Positions 1 to 5,987 of a stretch of DNA of 6,604 bases are shown here, piece after piece (within the stretch, counting starts at the first letter, position 1; each line of letters opens with the position of its first letter). The notes under the pieces were generated by a model, which saw only the letters and a program-made list of their open reading frames with translations, was not told the origin of the DNA and did not search any database. The position numbers and the translations under genes were made by a program. Source of the DNA: JBEVEP01 sp040512755 (lineage in GTDB: Bacteria; Pseudomonadota; Alphaproteobacteria; Rhizobiales; Rhizobiaceae); NCBI GenBank assembly GCA_040512755.1, contig JBEVEP010000069.1:1-6604 (forward strand), read 5' to 3'.

Positions 1-988
1 AGATCGGTGCCGCGCGTGACGGCGGTGCTGGATGAACCCTCTCGTATTGGCTGATGATCGGCTCGAGGGTTCGCTTGGGCCAGAATTTCGGAGCGCGGAT
101 TTCGCTCAAGCAGGAAGCGTTCCAATAGAGTCCCGCGCGCAACGGCGACTGGCCGGCCGCCACCGCCCGCGCCACCGCGTTGATGTCGGCTGCGTCGGGA
201 TAGATGTACAGCGTCGTCGGATTATTCTGCACTATGGACAGAATTCGCTTTGCGTCCGAGGGCGACCAGGTGGTGCAACCGTTGCTGCGCCCGCCGGTAT
301 AGTCCACGAGCTTTCCGAACGGAACGTAGCCGTCGCGGTTCGCGTAGGGACTGCCCTGCTGCCTTTGAAGACAGATCCCTTTCAATGCCACGGACGCATG
401 ACCGCCGATCGCGCGCTGCCTGGCGTTGGCGGTCTCGCCTTCGCCGTCGAACTGAATGAAGGTGCGCAGAAGGGCCGCGTCCTTGTTCGCAGAGAGGCGG
501 TAATAGCCCTTGAAGGAGGCTTTCGTCTCGCCTGTCACGTAGACACCGCCGGCCGTCAGGGCCGAACCGATCGCATTGCCGAAGTTCCTGGCGCACCGTC
601 TGCCATTTGAGAAATCCGCGACACCTGGCAGGGCGCGGCCGCTGCCATGGCCCGCCGAAATCGCCTGAAACGAGCGCTCGGCCTCGCAGATGACGTAGAA
701 CCGGCCCCCTGAGCCGCTACGGCCTCCATCGCTGGGGCGCGTCGCGTCCATGGCGAAGTAGCAGCGATTCCTGACCACGCCTTCGCGCAATTTCTGCAGA
801 TAAAGCGAGCGTGCCCTCTTCAGGACCGGCGGCGCGATCTGGCCCGCCCCTTCGCCGACATGGGCCTTCAGCCAGGCCGGAACGCCCGACGATTGCTCCG
901 CCGCCAGCGATCGCGGCGACGTGGACAAGGCAATCATGGAGAGGCCAAGGACATGGACGACGTTCGCAAGGGTAGATCTTGGCCGCAC
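1..988 (-). CDS. Exported L,D-transpeptidase-like protein (YkuD_2 type), C-terminus cut by left edge
   Basis: The reading frame is open from a GTG at 986-988 to the left edge: 329 codons with no stop, so the C-terminus is missing. An AGGAG ribosome-binding site lies 10 bases upstream (999-1003), and no better start is available. The N-terminus is a class I signal peptide: a basic start (RPR), a hydrophobic stretch at about residues 7-22 and a likely signal-peptidase cut near SLA-A (29/30), so it should act in the periplasm. The second half carries the hallmarks of the YkuD_2 / murein L,D-transpeptidase catalytic family: an N-x-x-A-R run, RAIGGHAS with His197, then GGRSNGC with the presumed catalytic Cys238, followed by a helix and the strand TTLYIYP. 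Such enzymes act on peptidoglycan stem peptides through an acyl-Cys intermediate. Family assignment is by motif recognition. The residues after the Cys are TT rather than the usual PA, so the exact reaction is uncertain. Confidence 0.8.
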   Translation of the reverse strand, partial: MRPRSTLANVVHVLGLSMIALSTSPRSLAAEQSSGVPAWLKAHVGEGAGQIAPPVLKRARSLYLQKLREGVVRNRCYFAMDATRPSDGGRSGSGGRFYVICEAERSFQAISAGHGSGRALPGVADFSNGRRCARNFGNAIGSALTAGGVYVTGETKASFKGYYRLSANKDAALLRTFIQFDGEGETANARQRAIGGHASVALKGICLQRQQGSPYANRDGYVPFGKLVDYTGGRSNGCTTWSPSDAKRILSIVQNNPTTLYIYPDAADINAVARAVAAGQSPLRAGLYWNASCLSEIRAPKFWPKRTLEPIISQYERVHPAPPSRAAPI

Positions 989-998
989 CGGACCAGTT

Positions 999-1003
999 CT
1001 CCT
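999..1003 (-). promoter_or_regulatory. Ribosome-binding site fixing the GTG start of the L,D-transpeptidase-like gene
   Basis: On the minus strand AGGAG is followed by 10 bases and then GTG at 988. The next in-frame ATG (about codon 18) would cut away the basic and hydrophobic part of the signal peptide, so this site supports the GTG start. Confidence 0.6.
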
Positions 1004-1436
1004 GTCGAAGCCTCTACAACGCTTGCGGCGACGGCCGACAAGGAATCGGCCACAGAGGGCTTCCTTTTAGCCGGCCCACCAATAATTCTTGCACGAAGAA
1101 CCTTAACTCGGAAGTCCACTCGCCATAGATCCGCCCAGGCAAACGACCATACGCCCCATACAGATTCAAGCCTTGCGGCCTGTGAACGTTCAACGCAGCC
1201 TCACGGCGAGCCTCGAGGTGCCGTCGTTGAAAGCGAACGCCCGTTGATTTCCTTCCGGCCAGTTGCTCCGCTCGCCCACGAGCGCAGCAATGCGGTAAGG
1301 CGGCCGTGTACGTGCGGTCATCGCCACTTCTACCAGCTGTCGCCGAGAGGATGAAGCGTTCCGGTGCGCCTACCGCCGGATCACCCGTCCGCCAGGCGGC
1401 AGGACAAACTGCGTCGGCGTCATGGCCCTTCGGTGC

Positions 1437-1448
1437 CAGTCGCGACTG
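1437..1448. repeat. Perfect 12-bp palindrome
   Basis: CAGTCGCGACTG reads the same on both strands. It lies in non-coding DNA about 20 bases from the 14-bp motif at 1468-1481. It could be a protein-binding site or chance; nothing nearby decides. Confidence 0.35.
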
Positions 1449-1467
1449 CAACCTTCGTTGAACTGAC

Positions 1468-1481
1468 GACTTGAGCGCAAA
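1468..1481 (+). repeat. Dispersed copy of the 35-bp repeat motif (14 bp)
   Basis: GACTTGAGCGCAAA here is identical to 1853-1866, the junction of the two tandem repeat units, about 385 bp away. At this copy TGAGC and the following GCTCA (1482-1486) can also pair into a 5-bp hairpin with a five-base loop, and a run of six T (1490-1495) follows after three bases. Confidence 0.5.
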
Positions 1482-1567
1482 GCTCATCATTTTTTCCCCT
1501 GCAATCCCGCCGCTGAGGCAGCAGGTCATCCGACCTTACTTCGGCGCCACTCATGGTTCGACTCTCG

Positions 1568-1592
1568 GGTTGCACAGGTTCACTATGCAACC
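1568..1592. repeat. 7-bp inverted repeat with 11-base spacer
   Basis: GGTTGCA (1568-1574) is the exact reverse complement of TGCAACC (1586-1592). It lies in non-coding DNA with no flanking T-run on either strand, so it does not look like a terminator. A binding site or an old element end is possible; chance is not excluded. Confidence 0.35.
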
Positions 1593-1774
1593 GGTCTGAT
1601 GTAAACCCCTGTCCTCGGGGCAGGCCCCAAGCCGCGACTGGCGCCGATGGGGTCTCGCTAACGGCGCCCACGACGCCGGTCGTGATTGGACTCTGGCATT
1701 CTCTTCGCGCATCATTGTCGTCTGCCTGTCTGAACGATCCCCCACCCTTGGACTGGCAGACTTCTGTTGACTCC

Positions 1775-1798
1775 AGGCCGGTTCCAGCCGGCCTTTTT
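1775..1798 (+). terminator. Rho-independent terminator-like hairpin, plus strand, orphan
   Basis: AGGCCGG (1775-1781) pairs perfectly with CCGGCCT (1788-1794) around a six-base loop, and T runs to 1798, giving the GC stem plus U-tract form on the plus strand. The minus strand lacks a T-run after the stem. No plus-strand gene is recognisable upstream, so it either belongs to a lost gene or is part of a decayed element. Confidence 0.5.
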
Positions 1799-1815
1799 CG
1801 TGACGGGACTGTTAC

Positions 1816-1828
1816 GCGCTCTGAGCGC
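1816..1828. repeat. 13-bp palindrome overlapping the start of the tandem repeat
   Basis: GCGCTC-T-GAGCGC has perfect 6-bp arms around one base. It spans the left border of the first 35-bp repeat unit, so only the first unit is preceded by this symmetric half. Confidence 0.4.
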
Positions 1829-1891
1829 AAATCTGACTCTGGCCGCCCATCAGACTTGAGCGCAAATCTGACTCTGGCCGCCCATCAGACT
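1822..1891 (+). repeat. Perfect 35-bp tandem duplication (two units)
   Basis: Units 1822-1856 and 1857-1891 are identical over all 35 bases; each begins TGAGCGCAAATC and ends CCATCAGACT. Shorter matches occur nearby: GACTTGAGCGCAAA at 1468-1481 and GACTCTGGC at 1689-1697. Identity without a single difference suggests recent duplication or functional constraint. Repeated transposase-binding sites at element ends (as in the IS21 family) would look like this, but no transposase is in the window. Confidence 0.85.
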
Positions 1892-1948
1892 TCCCCCAAC
1901 CTCGTTTATGACGCAAAGCGGACCTTCTGCTTGTGGCGAACCGGACGT

Positions 1949-2041
1949 TCAGGCGCACCATCGCCAACGGCAGGTACTGACCCAATGCAGTCGTTTCGCA
2001 AGTGCACGGGATACGACGCGTATTGTCGCGAAAGCCGACAT
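1949..2041 (-). CDS. 30-residue ORF downstream of the permease, possible stump of a broken gene
   Basis: The ATG at 2039-2041 has a good ribosome-binding site (GAGGGAG, 5 bases upstream) and lies 118 bases behind the permease stop on the same strand, where a further operon gene would be expected. The frame encodes MSAFATIRVVSRALAKRL, then twelve more residues ending in a Cys/Trp/Arg-rich tail at TGA. The start loosely resembles the first residues of LacI-family regulators (ATIRDVA...VSRAL) with a dozen residues missing; this is a weak, gapped likeness and may be chance. Alternatives are a non-functional remnant cut by an insertion, or no gene at all. Confidence 0.3.
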   Translation of the reverse strand: MSAFATIRVVSRALAKRLHWVSTCRWRWCA

Positions 2042-2120
2042 TTGATCTCCCTCAGCCTGAACTGGCTCGCCGATCACTGCGCGGGGAGCGAAACACCAGC
2101 GCTGAACTAGTGAATCAGCT

Positions 2121-2146
2121 GCAGGCTCTTGACCGCCCTTGCCTGC
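2121..2146. other. Weak hairpin behind the permease gene
   Basis: GCAGGC (2121-2126) and GCCTGC (2141-2146) can form a 6-bp stem with a 14-base loop, 14 bases behind the permease stop. On the minus strand no T-run follows, so at most it is a weak transcript-end or stabilising structure. Confidence 0.25.
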
Positions 2147-2159
2147 TTCCTTCTCGTGC

Positions 2160-3197
2160 TCACGCAATGCGTCTTCGGGACTTGGCGAAGGTGTCGAAGG
2201 CGACCGCAAGTACGATTATCACGCCGATGATGATCTGCTGGACATACGAGGATACGTTCATCAGTACGAGGCCGTTCAACAATACGCCGATCAAAATCGT
2301 TCCAATCACCGTGCCGAAGATCGAACCGACGCCTCCGAAGAGGCTCGTACCGCCGATTACGACGGAGGCAATCACTGTTAGCTCGTACCCAGTGCCAGCC
2401 ACCGCCTCAGCTGAATTGAGCCGCGCCGAAAGCACAAAAGCGGCCAGACCGGCAAAGAAGCCCATAATGACGTAGACGCTTAATGTGACGCGCCGAACAT
2501 TTAGTCCCGAAAGTCGTGCAGCTTCTGGATTGCCGCCGACCGCGTAAACCTGCCGTCCGTAGCGCGTATAGCGAAGCGCGATGTGGGCAAGTACGGCAAA
2601 GACAAGGAAAATGATGACTGGGACCGGTACCGGTCCGATTCGGCCCTGTCCCCACCAGGCATAGTCTGGCGGAAAACCGCTGATTGGCCCTCCGGAGGCA
2701 AAAAGCAGCGCGATTCCGCGAAAGGCTGACATGCCGCCGAGCGTCACCACAAAAGGTGGAACTTTTAACCGTGTGATCGCAAAGCCTTGGAGAAAGCCGC
2801 CGGTTATTCCCACAGCGATTGCTGCCAGCGCGGCAAGTTCCCAGCCATACCCGAGCACGTCCTGGCCTTCTCCCACATTAAAGCGGTTGGCGATGCCCCC
2901 CTTGGCAACGGCCGCGGCGACGAGTCCAGCAAAGGCGACGAGCGAGCCGACCGAAAGGTCGATGCCAGCAGTCAGAATGACGAAAGTCATGCCGATGGCA
3001 AGCAAGCCATAGATGGAAACCTGACGAAGGACGTTGAAGAGGTTAAGTGGCGTAAGAAACCGCGGTTCGGCGATGGCGAAGACTGCCATCAAGAGAATGA
3101 GGAAGATCAACGGAGCGAAGCGCGCAAGAAAGCCGATAACGTCGAACTTGGGCTCGGTTGCTTTCTCGACGGCTTTTGCTTCCATCATGCGTTCCAT
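2160..3197 (-). CDS. Sugar ABC transporter permease (RbsC/XylH type)
   Basis: A 345-residue integral inner-membrane protein of the BPD_transp_2 family, the usual length for CUT2 sugar permeases, which work as a dimer with the tandem ATPase encoded just upstream. Hydrophobic segments recur along the chain (for example about 27-44, 60-76, 84-98, 120-140, 190-207, 240-257, 272-284, 292-313 and 319-334), compatible with the 8-10 helices of this family. Conserved landmarks are TAGIDLSVGS (76-85), VTLGGMSAFRG (151-161), the cytoplasmic ATPase-contact loop VGGNPEAARLSGL (220-232) and GGTSLFGG (282-289). It starts 16 bases behind the ATPase stop with no clear ribosome-binding site, pointing to translational coupling. 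ATG codons 4 and 5 are alternative starts that would change only the soluble N-terminus. The substrate is not readable from this subunit. Confidence 0.95.
   Translation of the reverse strand: MERMMEAKAVEKATEPKFDVIGFLARFAPLIFLILLMAVFAIAEPRFLTPLNLFNVLRQVSIYGLLAIGMTFVILTAGIDLSVGSLVAFAGLVAAAVAKGGIANRFNVGEGQDVLGYGWELAALAAIAVGITGGFLQGFAITRLKVPPFVVTLGGMSAFRGIALLFASGGPISGFPPDYAWWGQGRIGPVPVPVIIFLVFAVLAHIALRYTRYGRQVYAVGGNPEAARLSGLNVRRVTLSVYVIMGFFAGLAAFVLSARLNSAEAVAGTGYELTVIASVVIGGTSLFGGVGSIFGTVIGTILIGVLLNGLVLMNVSSYVQQIIIGVIIVLAVAFDTFAKSRRRIA
2621..2636. repeat. 16-bp perfect palindrome inside the permease gene
   Basis: GGACCGGTACCGGTCC lies within the codons for the GPVPVP stretch (about residues 188-193). 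It consists of two ACCGGT units sharing a centre and may arise simply from the repeated Val-Pro codons. Confidence 0.4.
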
Positions 3198-3213
3198 TTC
3201 GCAGCCAGCATTG

Positions 3214-4809
3214 TCATCCGACTTCAGCGCTCAACGTCATCATGGTCATCAGCACTTCCTCAGTAGCTCGGTCGCGGGAAACATTACCGGTGACTCGGCC
3301 TTCGCGCATCGTCACGATACGATCGCTTATCGCTAGAACCTCAGGAAGTTCTGATGAGATTGCGATAACCGCAATGCCGGAGCGTGCCATCTCGAACAGC
3401 AGGCCGTGCACGTCTACCTTGGCCCCAATGTCGATACCTCGCGTTGGCTCGTCCACGATCAGGATCCTGGGCCGCAACGCGAGCCAACGAGCAAGCACCA
3501 CCTTCTGCTGATTGCCACCGGAGAGATTAGCTATAATCTGTTCCGGGCCTGCCATTCGGATATTCAGCGCTTTGGTATATTCCTGCACCAAGGCGCCCTC
3601 TGCCGTCTCGTCGATGAAGATTCGCCATCGCGCAATGCGATCGTGGGCAGCCATGCTGAGATTGGCTCGAACGGCGAGCGCCAAAAACAGGGCCTGCTGC
3701 TTCCGGTCCTCTGGCACAAGACCTATGCCGTGGCGGATCGCGTCCTGCGGAGAGCGAACAGGAACCTCTTTCCCGTCAACGATAACCCGCCCGGCATCAA
3801 ACGGATCGGCTCCGAAGATCGCGCGCGCCATCTCGGTTCGTCCCGAGCCAATTAGTCCGGCCACACCAAGAATCTCGCCGGCTCGCACTTCCAGTTCGAC
3901 GTTATCGAGCACCACGGCGTGCGGGTCCTGCGCATTGCCGCGTCGGGTGAGACCTTCCACCCTCAGCGCGACGGCGCCCGGAGCCGCGCTTTGCCGCTGC
4001 GCAAAAAGCGCATTGACTTGGCGGCCAACCATCAACCGGATGATATTGTCCACCGTTGTTTCGGAAATCGGTCCAGTGCCAACCTGTCGGCCGTCACGCA
4101 AAACCGTGTAGCGGTCGCAGATCTGCATCACCTCTTCGAGACGATGCGTGACAAAGATAATGGACAAGCCCTGTGCCTTGAGGTCGCGGATAATACTAAA
4201 GAGCTTCTCTACTTCGGTCGAGGAGAGCGCCGACGTTGGCTCGTCCATGACAATCACTCGCGAGCGCATAGAGAGTGCGCGGGCGATCTCTACCATCTGC
4301 TGTTCGGCGACGCTTAGATCGCGGACGAGCGCTGTTGGCTTGAGATCGAGCCCAAGTCGCTTCGTTATGGCGCGCGTCTCAGAGACCATTTTGCGCCAGT
4401 TCACGAACCCGACCTGGCCTGGCTCGCGGCCAATAAAAACGTTCTCGGCTATTGTCATGTTAGGGGCGAGGGTAAATTCCTGGTAGATCGTCACGATGCC
4501 AAGCCGCTGCGCATCAGGGGGTGACGTCAATACCACAATCTCGCCGGCAAACTCGATCACGCCACTATCCGACCGCTGGGCACCGGACAGTATCTTGAGA
4601 AGCGTCGACTTGCCTGCCCCGTTTTCGCCGAGCAGCGCGTGCACCTCGCCCGGCAAAACTTCAAGGCTCACATCGCTTAGCGCCTGGACCCCCGGGAACC
4701 GCTTGCTGATCGCTGTCATTCGCAGTTGGTGAGCCGCAGCGGGTTCTGCGCTCTCCCCCTTTGCGGAGAAGGACTCTCGTATTGGGGTACCTGCAGGTGA
4801 GCGGTTCAT
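3214..4809 (-). CDS. Sugar ABC transporter ATP-binding protein (RbsA/XylG type, two ABC domains)
   Basis: A 531-residue peripheral inner-membrane ATPase that powers sugar import with the permease. Domain 1 has Walker A GENGAGKST (61-69), a Q-loop YQEF (109-112), signature LSVAEQQ (165-171), Walker B VIVMDEP (185-191) and His222 in the switch. Domain 2 has a degenerate Walker A, GLIGSGRTE (318-326), with Arg324 where Lys is expected, the canonical signature LSGGNQQK (429-436), Walker B ILIVDEP (449-455) and Ser in place of the switch His. This asymmetry is normal for the RbsA family, where the second half is the weaker site. I chose ATG 4807-4809, which leaves about 27 residues ahead of the conserved HQLRMTAISKRFPGV start. 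Its ribosome-binding site is poor (GAGAAGAG, about 10 bases away). The frame can be extended to a GTG at 4869, but that lacks a ribosome-binding site; ATG codon 31 would begin inside the first strand. Confidence 0.95.
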   Translation of the reverse strand: MNRSPAGTPIRESFSAKGESAEPAAAHQLRMTAISKRFPGVQALSDVSLEVLPGEVHALLGENGAGKSTLLKILSGAQRSDSGVIEFAGEIVVLTSPPDAQRLGIVTIYQEFTLAPNMTIAENVFIGREPGQVGFVNWRKMVSETRAITKRLGLDLKPTALVRDLSVAEQQMVEIARALSMRSRVIVMDEPTSALSSTEVEKLFSIIRDLKAQGLSIIFVTHRLEEVMQICDRYTVLRDGRQVGTGPISETTVDNIIRLMVGRQVNALFAQRQSAAPGAVALRVEGLTRRGNAQDPHAVVLDNVELEVRAGEILGVAGLIGSGRTEMARAIFGADPFDAGRVIVDGKEVPVRSPQDAIRHGIGLVPEDRKQQALFLALAVRANLSMAAHDRIARWRIFIDETAEGALVQEYTKALNIRMAGPEQIIANLSGGNQQKVVLARWLALRPRILIVDEPTRGIDIGAKVDVHGLLFEMARSGIAVIAISSELPEVLAISDRIVTMREGRVTGNVSRDRATEEVLMTMMTLSAEVG

Positions 4810-4826
4810 AGCGCAGCTGCTCTTCT

Positions 4827-4853
4827 CTATGAGCTGTTCGGCAAACCAGCCAT
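4827..4853 (-). CDS. 8-codon mini-ORF with strong ribosome-binding site ahead of the ATPase gene
   Basis: ATG (4851-4853) stands 5 bases behind the very strong Shine-Dalgarno GGGAGGAGG and encodes MAGLPNSS followed by TAG at 4827-4829. The stop is 17 bases ahead of the likely ATPase ATG. It is in a different frame from the ATPase. It could be a leader whose translation opens or reinitiates ATPase synthesis, or a leftover start made useless by a frameshift. No experimental or family evidence is available. Confidence 0.35.
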   Translation of the reverse strand: MAGLPNSS

Positions 4854-4856
4854 AAG

Positions 4857-4882
4857 GACCTCCTCCCACGGGGGAGAAGGTC
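4857..4882 (-). promoter_or_regulatory. Intercistronic stem-loop holding a Shine-Dalgarno in its 3' arm
   Basis: On the minus strand GACCTTCTCCC and GGGAGGAGGTC form an 11-bp stem (one U-G pair) with a CCGT loop, in the gap between the binding-protein stop (4916) and the ATPase gene. No T-run follows, so it is not a classical terminator. Hairpins at this place in sugar ABC operons are known to protect the binding-protein message from 3' decay and lower expression of the downstream membrane genes. Here the 3' arm also contains the GGAGGAGG ribosome-binding site, so folding would hide it. Confidence 0.6.
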
Positions 4883-4915
4883 TTACGAATATCTTGGAGT
4901 GCTCAGGCCTAGCGC

Positions 4916-5875
4916 CTACTTTACTTCGCCAAGACGTTCGGCTTGGTCGAGGTTCTCAGCAGTAATGGCAATTGGCGTGAGAAGGGTCACCTGCTCCGCT
5001 GGCTTTTTACCGTCGCGCAGGAAGGCGACGAGCGTGTCAACGGCGCCGCGACTCTGACCACCTGGCAACTGCTCGATTGTCGCGGTCAGGCCGCCGGCTT
5101 TGATTTGCGCCAATGCCTCCGGCAGGGCATCGAAGCCGATCAGCTTAACCTGGCCGACGAGGTTGCGCGCCTTAAGTGCCTCGAGCGCTCCAAGGGCCAT
5201 GTCGTCATTAGCGGCAACGATCACGTCCGGTGGAGTGTCCATGCCGGCGAGAGCCGCTTCGGTCATCGCCAGACCCTTGGCGCGGTCGAACCCAGCGGTG
5301 TCCTCGAACACAAATTTGTACTTGTCGGAGGCTTTGTCGAGTACGTTGTGCAGACCTTTGTTCCGGTCGATTGCGGGGCTGGCTCCAGATTGGCCCTGCA
5401 GGTTCATGACCTTTGCGCCGTCCGGGAAAAGTTTCATGATGAGCTCGCCTTGCGCCTCTCCGCCCTTTACATTGTCGGCCCCGACATGAGCAAGGATACC
5501 CGGAACTTTGTCGACCCGCCGGTCTATCGTCACGACGGGAATTTTGGCGTCCACGGCCTCTTGCAGAGCTGGCGCCATGGCATCAACTTCGTTCGGCGAG
5601 ATCACAATGCCATCAACGCCGCGGGCGATCGCTGCTTCGACGTCGGCGGTCTGTTTAGGCGATGATCGCTGGCCATCGGACTCAATCACCTCAATGTTGC
5701 CGAGCTTCTCCGCCTCGACTTTGATCTGGTTCATCATGTGAACGAAGAACGGGAATGCCAGATCCGGGCCTGATGCCAGGATCGTTAGCTTTTTGTCTGA
5801 CTGCGCTGAAGCATATGAAGCGAGGGCTAATCCGAACGCCCCGGCAAGCAGTGCCATCTTAGCAAAGCGTTTCAT
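4916..5875 (-). CDS. Periplasmic sugar-binding protein of the ABC transporter (RbsB-like)
   Basis: A 319-residue periplasmic binding protein (Peripla_BP_4 family) that captures the sugar and delivers it to the permease. The start is fixed by GGGAGGA five bases upstream of ATG 5873-5875. Residues 1-24 are a classical signal peptide (MKRFAK, hydrophobic core, ASA cut before Gln25), with no lipobox Cys. Compared from memory with ribose-binding protein, several ligand contacts are recognisable: Phe43-Phe44, Asp118-Arg119, Arg171, Phe196, Asn223, Asp249 and Gln269. The Asn of ribose-binding-protein NPFF is Phe41 here (FPFF), and the Asn of INPTDSDA is Ser93 (ISPNEVDA). This points to a related aldose other than ribose, but the substrate cannot be named. 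It is the first importer gene, followed after about 106 bases by the ATPase gene. Confidence 0.93.
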   Translation of the reverse strand: MKRFAKMALLAGAFGLALASYASAQSDKKLTILASGPDLAFPFFVHMMNQIKVEAEKLGNIEVIESDGQRSSPKQTADVEAAIARGVDGIVISPNEVDAMAPALQEAVDAKIPVVTIDRRVDKVPGILAHVGADNVKGGEAQGELIMKLFPDGAKVMNLQGQSGASPAIDRNKGLHNVLDKASDKYKFVFEDTAGFDRAKGLAMTEAALAGMDTPPDVIVAANDDMALGALEALKARNLVGQVKLIGFDALPEALAQIKAGGLTATIEQLPGGQSRGAVDTLVAFLRDGKKPAEQVTLLTPIAITAENLDQAERLGEVK

Positions 5876-5889
5876 TTGTATCCTCCCAT

Positions 5890-5900
5890 GCCGTCACGGC
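5890..5900. repeat. 11-bp palindrome just ahead of the binding-protein ribosome-binding site
   Basis: GCCGT-C-ACGGC has perfect 5-bp arms and lies directly upstream of the GGGAGGA site and downstream of the possible promoter. Its position fits an operator or a small 5' leader hairpin; its short length means chance is possible. Confidence 0.3.
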
Positions 5901-5910
5901 GGCACCGCGA

Positions 5911-5939
5911 AAAGTGGCTGGCATGAGGAACCGTGTCAA
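5911..5939 (-). promoter_or_regulatory. Possible promoter of the sugar importer genes
   Basis: On the minus strand a perfect TTGACA (5934-5939) is followed after 17 bases by CACTTT (5911-5916), a poor -10 match. It lies in the 112-bp gap between the reductase stop and the binding-protein start, at a sensible distance from the ATG. The good -35 but weak -10 would fit an activated promoter, or may be chance. Confidence 0.3.
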
Positions 5940-5987
5940 CCGCGACTCGACTAGGCAAGTTCTTGGATTGCCAGTTTGCGCATACGC

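Larger units (their letters stand above)
1004..2159. other. Gene-poor stretch with repeats and decayed DNA
   Basis: I find no convincing complete gene in this 1.1-kb stretch on either strand. Open frames of 130-185 codons exist on both strands, but they overlap each other, are rich in Arg, Ser and Pro in the way of chance frames in GC-rich DNA, and show no recognisable domain. What can be seen is a 35-bp tandem duplication (1822-1891) with scattered partial copies, short palindromes, a plus-strand terminator-like hairpin (1775-1798) and a short ORF behind the permease (1949-2041). The most likely explanation is remains of an insertion between the sugar-transport operon and the left gene. No transposase, integrase or paired inverted ends can be identified. 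Confidence 0.5.

Noticed and set aside
32..610. 192-codon plus-strand open frame opposite the L,D-transpeptidase-like gene
   Set aside because: It is the antisense shadow of a gene with signal peptide, ribosome-binding site and catalytic motif on the minus strand.
1033..1051. 6-bp inverted repeat GGCCGA/TCGGCC as a possible terminator
   Set aside because: No T-run directly after the stem on either strand.
1014..1529. Open frame of up to 171 codons on the minus strand, ending 25 bases before the GTG of the L,D-transpeptidase-like gene; internal ATG-ATG near 1490 has a purine-rich leader
   Set aside because: No recognisable domain, erratic composition, and it overlaps other equally long chance frames on both strands. 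A real small gene is not excluded.
1550..1600. GGTTCGACTC resembling a tRNA T-arm
   Set aside because: The flanking bases do not pair into a T stem and no acceptor or anticodon arm can be built.
1420..1830. 136-codon minus-strand frame considered as the lead-in of a group II intron or reverse-transcriptase ORF
   Set aside because: No reverse-transcriptase motifs (such as YADD), no intron domain V-like hairpin and no continuation were seen.
1553..2110. 185-codon open frame on the plus strand across the tandem repeats
   Set aside because: The 35-bp repeat is not a multiple of three, so the two copies are read in different frames, and no domain is recognised; it is probably a chance frame.
5954..5972. 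5-bp inverted repeat GGCAA/TTGCC behind the reductase stop as a terminator
   Set aside because: Short stem, nine-base loop and no T-run, so transcription probably continues into the importer genes.
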